From assembly GCF_900100315.1 (NCBI RefSeq), contig NZ_FNFF01000002.1, forward strand, positions 248,001 to 312,000: a stretch of DNA of 64,000 bases. The letters are read 5' to 3'. This stretch comes from Streptomyces indicus (lineage in GTDB: Bacteria > Actinomycetota > Actinomycetes > Streptomycetales > Streptomycetaceae). The notes beneath the pieces were generated by a model. The model had not been told where the DNA came from. It worked only from the letters and a program-made list of their open reading frames with translations, and searched no databases. Below are positions 1 through 10,178 of the stretch, one piece after another; the first letter of the stretch is position 1; each line of letters starts with the position of its first letter. The position numbers and the translations under genes were made by a program.

Positions 1-1091
1 TCTCCGGGGTCGCGCTCGGCTCCGTGATGAGCGGTGTGCTCGTCGAGCACTTCTGGTGGGGCTCGGTCTTCCTGGTGAACCTGCCGGCGATGGCGCTCCT
101 GCTCCTCCTCGCGCCGGTCCTGATCCCCGAGTTCAAGGACCCGGCCCCCGGGCGCTTCGACTGGGTGAGCGTGCCGCTGTCGATGGCCGCGGTGCTGCCG
201 GTGGTCTACGGCCTCAAGGAGTTCGCGGCCGAGGGCTTCGAGCTCGCGTACGCGGTGTGGGTGGCCGTCGGTCTGGTCTTCGCCGCCCTGTTCGTGCGGC
301 GGCAGCGCACCTCGGCGTCCCCGATGATCTCGCCGGACCTGTTCCGCGGCCGCAGCGGGTTCGGGTCGGCCGTCTCGCTCAACCTCGTCTCGTCGATCAC
401 GATGATGGGTTCGGCCTACTTCACCACGCAGTACCTGCAGTCGGTGCTCGGCAAGTCCGCGATGGAGGCGGCCCTTTGGGCCCTGCTGCCCTCGGTCCTG
501 ATCGGCTTCGCGGCCCCGGTCGCGACGGTGCTCGTGCAGCGCGGCGTGAACCGGGCCACCGTCGTGGCCACCGGCTTCCTGACCTCGGCGGCCGGCTTCG
601 CCCTGCTGCTCCCGGCCGGCACGGACTCGATGTGGACGGTCCTGGTCGCGGCCGGTGTCCTCGCCGGCGGTGCCGTGATCATCGGCGCGGTGCTCACCGA
701 CCTGGCGATGGGTGCGGCGCCGCCCGAGAAGGCGGGCAGCGCCTCCTCACTCCTGGAGACCGGTACGGAGTTCGGCGGCGCGATGGGCATGGCGCTGCTC
801 GGCTCGATCGGCAACGCGGTCTACCACGCCCAGGCCCCCGCCTCCGCGCCGCCGGAGGCCCGCGAGACGCTCGGCGGAGCGGTCGCGGTGGCCGAGGCGC
901 TGCCCGGCAAGGCGGGCGAGGCCCTGCTCGCGGCGGCCCGGGAGGCGTTCACGAGCGGGATGCATGTGGCCGCGACGGTGGGCGTGAGCATTCTGCTTGT
1001 GGCGGCGGGGGTCGCGGCGGTGACGCTGCGGAAGGTGCGGGTGCGCTCACCTCAGGCCGAGACCGAGGAGCTCACACCCTCGGGCGTGTGA
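1..1091 (+). CDS. MFS drug exporter, DHA2 (EmrB/QacA) type, 5' end missing
   Basis: Proton-driven efflux protein of the inner membrane. The reading frame is already open at the left edge, so the N-terminal half lies outside the window and the ATG/GTG near base 24 is not a real start. About 363 residues are visible. They begin in the motif typical of the middle of 14-TM exporters (EHFWWGSVFLVNLP), followed by a loop with a PAPGRFDWVS motif that DHA2 members carry before TM7-8, and then about eight hydrophobic segments. It ends in a short polar tail. The substrate cannot be read from sequence. It converges on serA, and the two genes share the 19-bp hairpin downstream of this stop codon. Confidence 0.85.
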   Translation, partial: SGVALGSVMSGVLVEHFWWGSVFLVNLPAMALLLLLAPVLIPEFKDPAPGRFDWVSVPLSMAAVLPVVYGLKEFAAEGFELAYAVWVAVGLVFAALFVRRQRTSASPMISPDLFRGRSGFGSAVSLNLVSSITMMGSAYFTTQYLQSVLGKSAMEAALWALLPSVLIGFAAPVATVLVQRGVNRATVVATGFLTSAAGFALLLPAGTDSMWTVLVAAGVLAGGAVIIGAVLTDLAMGAAPPEKAGSASSLLETGTEFGGAMGMALLGSIGNAVYHAQAPASAPPEARETLGGAVAVAEALPGKAGEALLAAAREAFTSGMHVAATVGVSILLVAAGVAAVTLRKVRVRSPQAETEELTPSGV

Positions 1092-1117
1092 GCGTGACGA
1101 ACGGAGCTCGGAACGCA

Positions 1118-1159
1118 TGAGGGGGCCCGGTCACCGCGAACGGTGACCGGGCCCCCTCA
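1118..1159. terminator. Bidirectional terminator between MFS exporter and serA
   Basis: A perfect 19-bp inverted repeat with a CGAA tetraloop lies between two convergent genes: the left arm is 1118-1136 and the right arm 1141-1159. There is no U-tract on either strand, which is common for Streptomyces terminators. The right arm ends 10 bp from the serA stop codon. Confidence 0.85.
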
Positions 1160-1168
1160 ACGTACCGA

Positions 1169-2773
1169 CTACTCCGCCAAGTTGACCGACCGGGCCGAGA
1201 CCGCCCCGATCTCCTCGGCCAGCTCCGTGAGCACGGCCGGCGGCACCGTGTCGTCCACGGTCAGGACGGCCAGCGCCTCGCCGCCCTCCTCGGCGCGCGA
1301 GACCTGCATGCCCGCGATGTTGAGACCGGCCTCGCCGAGCACGCGGCCGACGGTGCCGACGACACCCGGGCGGTCCGCGTAGCGCAGGACGACCATGTGG
1401 TCCGCGAGGGCCAGCTCGATCTCGTGCTCACCGATGCCGACGATCTTCTGGTGGTGCTTGGGCCCGGCGAGCGTGCCGGACACGGCCACCTCGTCGCCGC
1501 CCGCGAGCGTGCCGCGCACCGTGACCACGTTGCGGTGGTCGGGCGACTCCGAGCTCGTGGTCAGGCGCACCTCCACGCCGCGCTCCTGCGCGAACAGCGG
1601 CGCGTTCACGTACGAGACCGTCTCGTCCACGACATCCTCGAACACGCCCTTCAGAGCGGACAGTTCGAGCACCTTGACGTCGTGCTGCGTGATCTCGCCG
1701 CAGACCTCGACGTCGAGGCGGACGGCCACCTCGCCGGCGAGCGCGGTGAAGATCCGGCCGAGCTTCTCGGCGAGCGGCAGACCCGGGCGTACGTCCTCGG
1801 CGATGACACCACCCTGCACGTTGACCGCGTCCGGCACCAGCTCGCCGGCGAGCGCGAGGCGCACCGACTTGGCGACGGCGATACCGGCCTTCTCCTGCGC
1901 CTCGTCCGTGGAGGCGCCGAGGTGCGGGGTGCAGACGACCTGGTCGAGCTCGAAGAGCGGGGAGTCCGTGCAGGGCTCCTTCGCGTACACGTCGAGGCCG
2001 GCGCCGGCGACGCGGCCCTCCTTGAGCGCCGAGTACAGCGCGGTCTCGTCCACGATCCCGCCGCGCGCGGCGTTGACGATGCGGACGTGCGGCTTGACCT
2101 TGTGCAGCGCCTCGTCGCCGATGAGACCGAGGGTCTCGGGGGTCTTGGGCAGGTGCACGGTGATGAAGTCGGCGACCTCGAGCAGCTCGTCGAGGGTCAG
2201 CAGCTTCACGCCCATCTGGGCGGCGCGGGCGGGCTGCACGTAGGGGTCGTACGCGACGATCTTCATGCCGAAGGCCGACATGCGCTGGGCGACCAGGACA
2301 CCGATGCGGCCCAGGCCGACGACGCCGAGGGTCTTCTCGCTGAGCTCGACGCCCGTGTACTTCGAGCGCTTCCACTCGCCGTTCTTCAGCGCGGTGTTGG
2401 CCTGCGGGATGTTGCGCGCGGTGGCGATGAGCAGACCGCAGGCGAGCTCGGCGGCGGTGACGATGTTGGAGGTCGGCGCATTGACGACCATGACGCCGGC
2501 CTTGGTGGCGGCGGAGACGTCGACATTGTCGAGACCGACGCCGGCGCGGGCGACGACCTTCAGCTTCTTCGCGGCGGCGATGGCCTCGGCGTCGACCTTG
2601 GTGGCCGAGCGGACCAGGATCGCGTCGACGTCGGCGATGGCGGGCAGGAGCTCGGCGCGGTCCGCTCCGTTGCAGTGGCGGATCTCGAAGTCCGGGCCGA
2701 GCGCGTCGACGGTCGCGGGCGACAGCTCTTCAGCGATGAGTACGACAGGTTTGCCGGTGGCAGCAGTGCTCAC
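1169..2773 (-). CDS. serA: D-3-phosphoglycerate dehydrogenase
   Basis: First step of serine synthesis: oxidises 3-phosphoglycerate to 3-phosphohydroxypyruvate with NAD. The protein has 534 residues from a GTG start (VSTAATGKPVVLIAEE); the frame extends 27 codons further upstream without conserved sequence. This is the long type-I form. The catalytic/NAD domain covers about 1-310 (Rossmann motif GLGRIG, NAARGGIVDE, catalytic His in HLGAS), an allosteric-substrate-binding domain about 320-450, and a C-terminal ACT domain follows (RPGVVGTVGRVLGEAGLNIA). ACT domains usually give serine feedback control. The gene sits downstream of ilvC in the same direction but behind a hairpin, so it probably also has its own transcript. 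High certainty. Confidence 0.96.
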   Translation of the reverse strand: MSTAATGKPVVLIAEELSPATVDALGPDFEIRHCNGADRAELLPAIADVDAILVRSATKVDAEAIAAAKKLKVVARAGVGLDNVDVSAATKAGVMVVNAPTSNIVTAAELACGLLIATARNIPQANTALKNGEWKRSKYTGVELSEKTLGVVGLGRIGVLVAQRMSAFGMKIVAYDPYVQPARAAQMGVKLLTLDELLEVADFITVHLPKTPETLGLIGDEALHKVKPHVRIVNAARGGIVDETALYSALKEGRVAGAGLDVYAKEPCTDSPLFELDQVVCTPHLGASTDEAQEKAGIAVAKSVRLALAGELVPDAVNVQGGVIAEDVRPGLPLAEKLGRIFTALAGEVAVRLDVEVCGEITQHDVKVLELSALKGVFEDVVDETVSYVNAPLFAQERGVEVRLTTSSESPDHRNVVTVRGTLAGGDEVAVSGTLAGPKHHQKIVGIGEHEIELALADHMVVLRYADRPGVVGTVGRVLGEAGLNIAGMQVSRAEEGGEALAVLTVDDTVPPAVLTELAEEIGAVSARSVNLAE

Positions 2774-2986
2774 GTGAGTCCTCGCAGGTTCCAGTGCAGG
2801 CGGCCGTCCCGTGGCCGCAGGCGGTGGAGGTGGCTTGCCGCGTGGAAGACGCACGACGCTGTGGGCCTGACGCGTATGTAGTTGAGCAGTGTAGTGGGGC
2901 CGAAGGTCCCGTAATCCGCCGGAGCGGAAGGATCACTCGTACGGGGTTCGACAGAGTGTCCAGTGCGATTCCAGTGGTACGCGGGA

Positions 2987-3011
2987 GGGCCGGACCGCCG
3001 TGGTCCGGCCC
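2987..3011 (-). terminator. Terminator hairpin after ilvC
   Basis: A 10-bp perfect stem (GGGCCGGACC/GGTCCGGCCC) with a 5-nt loop begins 16 bp past the ilvC stop codon. There is no clear U-tract. It separates ilvBNC from serA, which begins about 210 bp further on. Confidence 0.7.
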
Positions 3012-3026
3012 TCGCGCCGTACGGGC

Positions 3027-4672
<1,646 letters not shown>

Positions 4673-4703
4673 GGCGTCTGTCTTCCTTTTCCGTCTCTCG
4701 TCC

Positions 4704-6581
4704 TCAGTCGTCCGCGCCGTCGCCGAAGTCCGGGCGGACGTCGCGGGCGGCCATGACCTCGTCGTTGGAGGTGCCGGCGGCGACCATCGGCCACACCTGC
4801 GCGTCCTCGTGGACGATGAAGTCGATGACGACGGGGCGGTCGTTGATCTCGTTCGCCTTCTGGATGACGGCGTCGAGCTCGGCCGGGTCCTCGCAGCGCA
4901 GGGCGACACAGCCCATGGCCTCGGAGAGCTTCACGAAGTCCGGGACGCGGGTGCCCTTGCGCGGGGCCTCGCTCTCGCCGACCTGCGAACCGGGGCTGTG
5001 GTTGGTCTTGTCACCGTGCAGGACGGTGTTGGAGTAGCGGCCGTCGTAGAACAGGTTCTGCCACTGGCGGACCATGCCCAGGGCGCCGTTGTTGATGATG
5101 GCGACCTTGATCGGGATGTTGTTCAGCGCGCAGGTGACCAGCTCCTGGTTGGTCATCTGGAAGCAGCCGTCGCCGTCGATCGCCCAGACCGTACGGGTGG
5201 GCTGGCCGGCCTTGGCGCCCATCGCGGCCGGGACCGCGTAGCCCATCGTTCCGGCGCCGCCGGAGTTGAGCCAGGTCGCGGGCTGCTCGTAGTCGATGAA
5301 GTGCGCGGCCCACATCTGGTGCTGGCCGACGCCCGCGGCGAAGATCGTGTCCTTCGGGGCGAGCTTGCCGATCCGCTCGATGACCTGCTGCGGGGCGAGC
5401 GAGCCGTCCTCGGGCTGGTCGTAGCTGAGCGGGTAGGTCTTGCGCCAGCGGTTGAGGTCCTCCCACCAGGCGCTGTAGTCACCGGTGTTGCCCTCGGTGT
5501 GCTCGGCCTGGATCGCCTGGATCAGGTCGGCGATGACCTCGCGGGCATCGCCGACGATCGGCACGTCGGCCGCACGGTTCTTGCCGATCTCGGCCGGGTC
5601 GATGTCGGCGTGCACGACCTTCGCGTACGGGGCGAAGGAGTCCAGCTTGCCGGTGACGCGGTCGTCGAAGCGGGCGCCGAGGGCGACGATCAGGTCGGCC
5701 TTCTGCAGCGCGGTGACGGCGGTGACCGCACCGTGCATGCCCGGCATTCCCACGTGCAGCGGGTGGCTGTCGGGGAACGCGCCGAGCGCCATCAGGGTGG
5801 TGGTGACGGGCGCCTGGGTGAGTTCGGCCAGGACCTTCAACTCGGCCGTGGCGTGGGCCTTCAGGACACCGCCGCCGACGTACAGGATCGGGCGCTTGGC
5901 CTGGGTGATCAGCTTCGCGGCCTCGCGGATCTGCTTGGCGTGCGGCTTGGTCACCGGGCGGTAGCCGGGCAGGTCGGTCTGCGGCGGCCAGCTGAAGGTG
6001 GTCTGGGCCTGCTGCGCGTCCTTCGTGATGTCGACGAGGACGGGGCCGGGGCGCCCGGTCGAGGCGATGTGGAAGGCCTCGGCGATGGTGGGCGCGATGT
6101 CCTCGGCCTTGGTGACCAGGAAGTTGTGCTTCGTGATCGGCATCGTGATGCCCACGATGTCGGCTTCCTGGAAGGCGTCGGTACCGATGTTCTTGGAGTT
6201 GACCTGACCGGTGATCGCGACGATCGGCACCGAGTCCATGTGCGCGTCCGCGATCGCGGTCACCAGGTTGGTGGCGCCGGGGCCCGAGGTGGCCATGCAG
6301 ACGCCGACCTTGCCGGTGGCCTGCGCGTAACCCGTTGCGGCGTGGCCTGCGCCCTGCTCGTGGCGGACCAGGACGTGCCGGACCTTCGTGGAGTCCATCA
6401 GCGGGTCGTAGGCGGGCATGATCGTGCCGCCAGGGATGCCGAATACGACCTCGGCCCCGACTTCCTCGAGCGAACGAATAAGGGACTGCGCGCCCGTGAC
6501 GTGCTCGACGGGGGCGGTCTGCTGCTGTCCAGAGGATCGGGGCCGCGGCTGCGGATGGGCCCCGGTGGCCTGCTCGGTCAT
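4704..6581 (-). CDS. ilvB: Acetolactate synthase large (catalytic) subunit
   Basis: TPP- and FAD-dependent enzyme that condenses two pyruvates to acetolactate, or pyruvate plus 2-oxobutyrate to acetohydroxybutyrate: the entry step to Val, Leu and Ile. 625 residues. A 30-residue Gln/Pro-rich N-terminal extension precedes the TPP-binding N domain (catalytic Glu in [14 protein letters not shown]). The FAD/Rossmann-like middle domain and the C-terminal TPP domain ([14 protein letters not shown] through INN) follow. The ATG is preceded by GAGAAGAGA. Expression is very probably attenuated by the leader region upstream (6675-6841). Confidence 0.97.
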   Translation of the reverse strand: MTEQATGAHPQPRPRSSGQQQTAPVEHVTGAQSLIRSLEEVGAEVVFGIPGGTIMPAYDPLMDSTKVRHVLVRHEQGAGHAATGYAQATGKVGVCMATSGPGATNLVTAIADAHMDSVPIVAITGQVNSKNIGTDAFQEADIVGITMPITKHNFLVTKAEDIAPTIAEAFHIASTGRPGPVLVDITKDAQQAQTTFSWPPQTDLPGYRPVTKPHAKQIREAAKLITQAKRPILYVGGGVLKAHATAELKVLAELTQAPVTTTLMALGAFPDSHPLHVGMPGMHGAVTAVTALQKADLIVALGARFDDRVTGKLDSFAPYAKVVHADIDPAEIGKNRAADVPIVGDAREVIADLIQAIQAEHTEGNTGDYSAWWEDLNRWRKTYPLSYDQPEDGSLAPQQVIERIGKLAPKDTIFAAGVGQHQMWAAHFIDYEQPATWLNSGGAGTMGYAVPAAMGAKAGQPTRTVWAIDGDGCFQMTNQELVTCALNNIPIKVAIINNGALGMVRQWQNLFYDGRYSNTVLHGDKTNHSPGSQVGESEAPRKGTRVPDFVKLSEAMGCVALRCEDPAELDAVIQKANEINDRPVVIDFIVHEDAQVWPMVAAGTSNDEVMAARDVRPDFGDGADD

Positions 6582-6674
6582 CGGCGTCTCTTCTCGATGC
6601 TGAGGGTGGTTATGCGAGGGTTTTCGAGCTTACGGGCGGTGCTTATGGATGCTTTTGGGCGGTGCCTGTGCAAC

Positions 6675-6709
6675 AAAAAACCCCCCGTGCCCGGAGGCAA
6701 GCGAGGGGA
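6675..6709 (-). terminator. Attenuator terminator upstream of ilvB
   Basis: Read on the minus strand, CCCCTCG pairs with CGGGGGG (one U-G wobble). An inner TGCC-TCCG-GGCA stem sits inside, and six U residues follow directly. This is a textbook intrinsic terminator, rare in such GC-rich DNA. It lies 53 bp past the leader-peptide stop codon and 93 bp before the ilvB start, as expected for a ribosome-mediated attenuator. The alternative antiterminator pairing was not worked out. Confidence 0.85.
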
Positions 6710-6762
6710 GCGCGTCGGTGCGGTGCGCTGAGCGTTCTAGGTCCTGTCCAGAAGGCTCAGCT

Positions 6763-6804
6763 TCAGCCGACGCGCTTTCCAAGTACGAGAATTCGGGTGC
6801 GCAT
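6763..6804 (-). CDS. ilvB leader peptide (13 aa)
   Basis: A short reading frame encodes MRTRILVLGKRVG. Six of 13 residues are Ile, Leu or Val, so ribosome progress would report charged branched-chain tRNA levels. It sits upstream of an intrinsic terminator and ilvB, the arrangement described for actinobacterial branched-chain amino acid operons. No Shine-Dalgarno is needed: the predicted promoter at 6812-6841 places the transcript start at or next to the ATG, so the peptide is probably translated from a leaderless mRNA. Confidence 0.85.
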   Translation of the reverse strand: MRTRILVLGKRVG

Positions 6805-6811
6805 GGCACTG

Positions 6812-6841
6812 ACCCTCTCTCCAGCGCCAGGGGACTGTCAA
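6812..6841 (-). promoter_or_regulatory. Predicted ilvBNC promoter
   Basis: A perfect -35 hexamer TTGACA (6836-6841) is separated by 18 bp from GAGGGT (6812-6817), close to the TAGGNT-like -10 of Streptomyces housekeeping promoters. The predicted start is about base 6805, immediately before the leader ATG at 6804. The -35 overlaps the stop codon of the upstream GGDEF/EAL gene. Confidence 0.6.
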
Positions 6842-9837
6842 GTGGGTGGGACAGCCGTCTCATTATGTGAACGGACGACCGTCCCTCCTGCGAACACAGG
6901 CTCGATCGGGCCGTGCGGCAGCGGGTAGTGCCCGGAGGCCAGCGCACGCCGCAGGCGGTACTCGTCCAAGGGGCCGGAGAAGGCCATGCCCTGCGCGTGA
7001 GTACAGCCCATCGCGCGCAGCGCCACCACCTGTTCGGGCAGATCCACGCCCTCCGCCACCGACTGGAGACCGAGATCGCCTGCGATCTTCAGGAGACCAC
7101 TGGTGATCTTGTGCAGCCGGGCGGACTCCACCACGCCCTCGACGAGGGAGCGGTCCAGCTTCAGTACGTCCACGGGGAGCCGGCGCAGTGCGGTGATGGC
7201 CGCATACCCGTTGCCGAAGCCGTCCAGGGCGATGCGGACGCCGAGCCGGTGCAGGGCGGTCAGGCGCCGCTCCAACTCGTCGAACGGGATCCGCGGGTCG
7301 TGGTCGGCGAGCTCCACGATCAGGGCGCCCGAGGGCAGCCCGTGCCGGGTCAGGAGCGCCTCCACGCTGCCGAGCGGCATCGAGCGGTCGAGGATGCGGG
7401 CCGCGCTGATCCGTACGGAGACCGGCACCGCGTGGCCGGTGGCACCGCGCTCGGCGGCCTGCTCGACGGCCTCTTCGAGCAGCCAGCGGCCGAGCTCGGC
7501 GGTGCGGTCGGTGTCCTCGGAGACCCGCAGGAATTCGGCCGGGGTGAACAGGATCCCCTGGGCGCTGCGCCAGCGCGCCTGCGCGGCGACCGCGGTGATA
7601 CGGCCGGTGTCCAGCCGTACGACGGGCTGGTGGAGCAGGGCGAACTCGCCCTCGTGCAGGGCCGACCGCAGGCGCGTGGCCAGCTCCGCCTTGCGGACGA
7701 CCTCGGCCTTCATCTGGGGCGCGAACATCACCACGCGGCCCTTGCCCGCGGCCTTCGCGCGGTACATCGCCAGGTCCGCGTTGCGCAGCAGGTCGCCCGC
7801 GGAGATGCCCGGTTCGGCGAAGGCGACACCGATCGAGGCGGCGACGCGGACATTGCTGCCGTCCACTTCGTACGGCTGCGAGAGCGTCACCCTGAGGCGG
7901 TCGGCGAGCTCCTGGATGTGGCGCTCGCGGGCCGCGTGGTCGCGGGTGCCGTCGCCGACGATCAGGGCGGCGAACTCGTCGCCGCCGAGGCGGGCCGCGG
8001 TGTCGCCCTGCCGCACGGAGTCGGCGAGGCGGCGGGCGGCCTGGACGAGCAGGTCGTCGCCGGCCTGGTGGCCGAGCCGGTCATTGACCGCCTTGAAGCC
8101 GTCGAGGTCGATGAAGAGCACGGCGGTGCCGCGGTCGGTGGCGCGGCGGCCGTGCAACGCCTGGCCCACGCGCTTGGTGAACAAGGCCCGGTTGGGCAGG
8201 TCGGTGAGCGGGTCATGCTCCGCGTTGTGCTGCAACTGGGCCTGGAGGCGGACCCGTTCGGTCACATCGCGGCTGTTGAAGAGCAGGCCGCCGCCCTGGT
8301 GCCGGTTGACCGTCGACTCCACGTTGAGCCAGTCCCCCGAGCCGGACTTGAAGCGGCATTCGATACGGGTGGTCGGCTCCTCGAGCGGATTGGCCGTGAG
8401 GAAGCGGCGGATCTCGTGGGCGACGCGGCCGAGGTCCTCGGGGTGGATGAGGTCGGCCAGCTCGGAGCCCTTGAGCTCCTCCGCGCTGCGTCCCCAGACG
8501 CCGGAGGCGGCCGGGCTGACGTAGTGCAGTATGCCGCTGGGCGCGGCGATCATGATCACGTCGCTGGAGCCCTGGACCAGGGAGCGGAAGTGGTTCTCCT
8601 TCTGGGCCAGCTCCTGCGTGAGCGTGATGTTGTCGACGAGCATGATCGCCTGCCGTACGACCAGGGCGAGCACCACGGTGCAGGCCGTGAAGAGCACGAC
8701 GCGGTCCACGCTGCGGCCGTTGAGCGTGTTGTAGAGGATCCCCAACGTGCAGACGGCGGCGGCCAGATACGGCGTGAGCGCGGAGATCGAGCCGCCGAGC
8801 CGGCCGCGCGTGCGGACCGTCGCGCGCCGCACCACACGGGGGTGCTCGACCGCGGGGCCGCCGCGGGTGCCGACCCACGGCGCGTACGCGAGGAGCAGCG
8901 AGCCGGCGAACCAGCCCGCGTCGAGCAGCTCACCGGAGCGGTAGGTGGCCTTGAGCAGCGGGGAGGTGAACAGCGCGTCGCACATCACGGTGAGCGCGAG
9001 GGCGGCGATCGCGGTGTTGATCGCCGAGCGGTTGGCCGAGGAGCGCCGGAAGTGCAGCGCGAGCACCATGCTCACGAGCACGATGTCGAGCAGCGGATAC
9101 GCGAGGTCGAGCGCCGCGTGCGGCACGCTGCGGCCGTCCAGCTGCGAGTTGTGCGCGAGGGCCAGGCTCCACGACAGGGTGAGCAGCGAGCCGCCGATCA
9201 GCCAGGCGTCGAGGCCCAGGCAGACCCAACCGGCCTTGGTGACCGGCCTCTTGGCGAGGACGAGCAGGCCGACGATCGCGGGCGGCGCGAAGCACAGGAA
9301 GAACAGATCGGCGATGCTGGGGCTGGGCACCTCGATGCCGAGCACGACCTCGTACCAGCCCCAGACCGCATTGCCCAGGGCCGCCATCGCGGAGGAGAGG
9401 GCGAAGAGGAGCCAGGCGGGTCGAAAACGGCTCTCGCTGCTGCGCCCGTAGAGGAAGCAGGAGACGGCCGCGGTGGCCGCGGCGACGCTCAGGCCGAAGT
9501 CGCCCATGATCAAGGCGAGTTGTTCGGATCCCCAGCCGAGGGCGGAGCCCACCGCATAGCCCGCGCAGATCAGGGCGAGCGTCAGCTGGGACAGGAGTCC
9601 CGCCCTGCCGCCCATCGGTGCGGCACGGCGGGTGAGAAGCGCCCCCGGGGTGCTCACCGCGCCGCCCGGACCGGGCTCGTCGGCCTCCCCCAGGCTCCGC
9701 CCGGGGGCCTTCCCGGCGGCTGCGTGCGCGCCGTCGTCCGGCGGTGTGCACGCGGCTGCGCGGTGATCGGTCTGCGGCAGGTCGGCGCATGCGAGGGCCG
9801 CTGTCGGCGGTCCTGCCGCGTCGGAATGTTCGTCCAT
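6838..9837 (-). CDS. cdgC: Membrane PAS-GGDEF-EAL protein, CdgC type (diguanylate cyclase)
   Basis: Second-messenger enzyme of the cytoplasmic membrane, predicted to make cyclic di-GMP, which controls Streptomyces development. 999 residues from ATG (MDEHSDAAGPP); the frame runs 47 codons further up. A polar N-terminus is followed by about ten TM segments (about 85-400), a PAS domain (about 425-550, DVIMIAAPSGILHYVSP), GGDEF (intact RLGGDEFAAL) and EAL. The EAL domain looks inactive: the EAL signature is replaced by AQAR, the catalytic Asn region reads VSVRIS, and the usual DDFGTGYSS reads DGFGNGYAA. Phosphodiesterase activity is therefore unlikely. The symbol rests on my recall that this gene precedes ilvB in Streptomyces. 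The start is uncertain because a better ribosome site exists at 9988 in another frame. Confidence 0.85.
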   Translation of the reverse strand: MDEHSDAAGPPTAALACADLPQTDHRAAACTPPDDGAHAAAGKAPGRSLGEADEPGPGGAVSTPGALLTRRAAPMGGRAGLLSQLTLALICAGYAVGSALGWGSEQLALIMGDFGLSVAAATAAVSCFLYGRSSESRFRPAWLLFALSSAMAALGNAVWGWYEVVLGIEVPSPSIADLFFLCFAPPAIVGLLVLAKRPVTKAGWVCLGLDAWLIGGSLLTLSWSLALAHNSQLDGRSVPHAALDLAYPLLDIVLVSMVLALHFRRSSANRSAINTAIAALALTVMCDALFTSPLLKATYRSGELLDAGWFAGSLLLAYAPWVGTRGGPAVEHPRVVRRATVRTRGRLGGSISALTPYLAAAVCTLGILYNTLNGRSVDRVVLFTACTVVLALVVRQAIMLVDNITLTQELAQKENHFRSLVQGSSDVIMIAAPSGILHYVSPAASGVWGRSAEELKGSELADLIHPEDLGRVAHEIRRFLTANPLEEPTTRIECRFKSGSGDWLNVESTVNRHQGGGLLFNSRDVTERVRLQAQLQHNAEHDPLTDLPNRALFTKRVGQALHGRRATDRGTAVLFIDLDGFKAVNDRLGHQAGDDLLVQAARRLADSVRQGDTAARLGGDEFAALIVGDGTRDHAARERHIQELADRLRVTLSQPYEVDGSNVRVAASIGVAFAEPGISAGDLLRNADLAMYRAKAAGKGRVVMFAPQMKAEVVRKAELATRLRSALHEGEFALLHQPVVRLDTGRITAVAAQARWRSAQGILFTPAEFLRVSEDTDRTAELGRWLLEEAVEQAAERGATGHAVPVSVRISAARILDRSMPLGSVEALLTRHGLPSGALIVELADHDPRIPFDELERRLTALHRLGVRIALDGFGNGYAAITALRRLPVDVLKLDRSLVEGVVESARLHKITSGLLKIAGDLGLQSVAEGVDLPEQVVALRAMGCTHAQGMAFSGPLDEYRLRRALASGHYPLPHGPIEPVFAGGTVVRSHNETAVPPT

Positions 9838-10178
9838 AGGCCGTGCATCGCCCGTCGCCCCCCTCGCAGTTCGGTGCCTTGTGTGTGTCCCCGGCGTATC
9901 CCGGCGCACCCGGTCTCTTCCCGGCGCCGAACAGTGCACGGCGCAGCCCCTGTCGGGACGATACACCAGTCTCGTCACTCAGGGACATAGTTCCTCTACT
10001 CTCCGTGACGACCGAGGTCGCCGCGGGTGCCCTGCGCCGGGGAAATGTTGCAGAGCGTACCGAGACGGGGGCTCTCCGTACGCCCGCAGTGCAGTCTGGC
10101 CGAACTCCGTTGAGCGTGTGGGGCGTTCGAGTGTCCTGGGGCGTCAGGCCGCGGTGCGCGCGCCCGCGCCGGGGCGGC
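9838..10178. other. Intergenic region ahead of the PAS-GGDEF-EAL gene
   Basis: 341 bp between the 2-hydroxyacid dehydrogenase stop and the chosen cdgC start. No gene with convincing codon use is seen. On the minus strand GAGGAA lies 4-5 bp before an ATG at 9988, in a different frame from cdgC. It could be a short upstream reading frame, or the true N-terminus if a frameshift exists. The cdgC promoter presumably lies here, but no clear -35/-10 pair was recognised. Confidence 0.5.

Noticed and set aside
6913..9990. Very long plus-strand frame (1025 codons) opposite the GGDEF/EAL gene
   Set aside because: Composition is Arg/Gly/Ala/Val-rich with no domain; the minus-strand frame has clear TM, PAS, GGDEF and EAL domains. 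It is a GC-rich antisense shadow.
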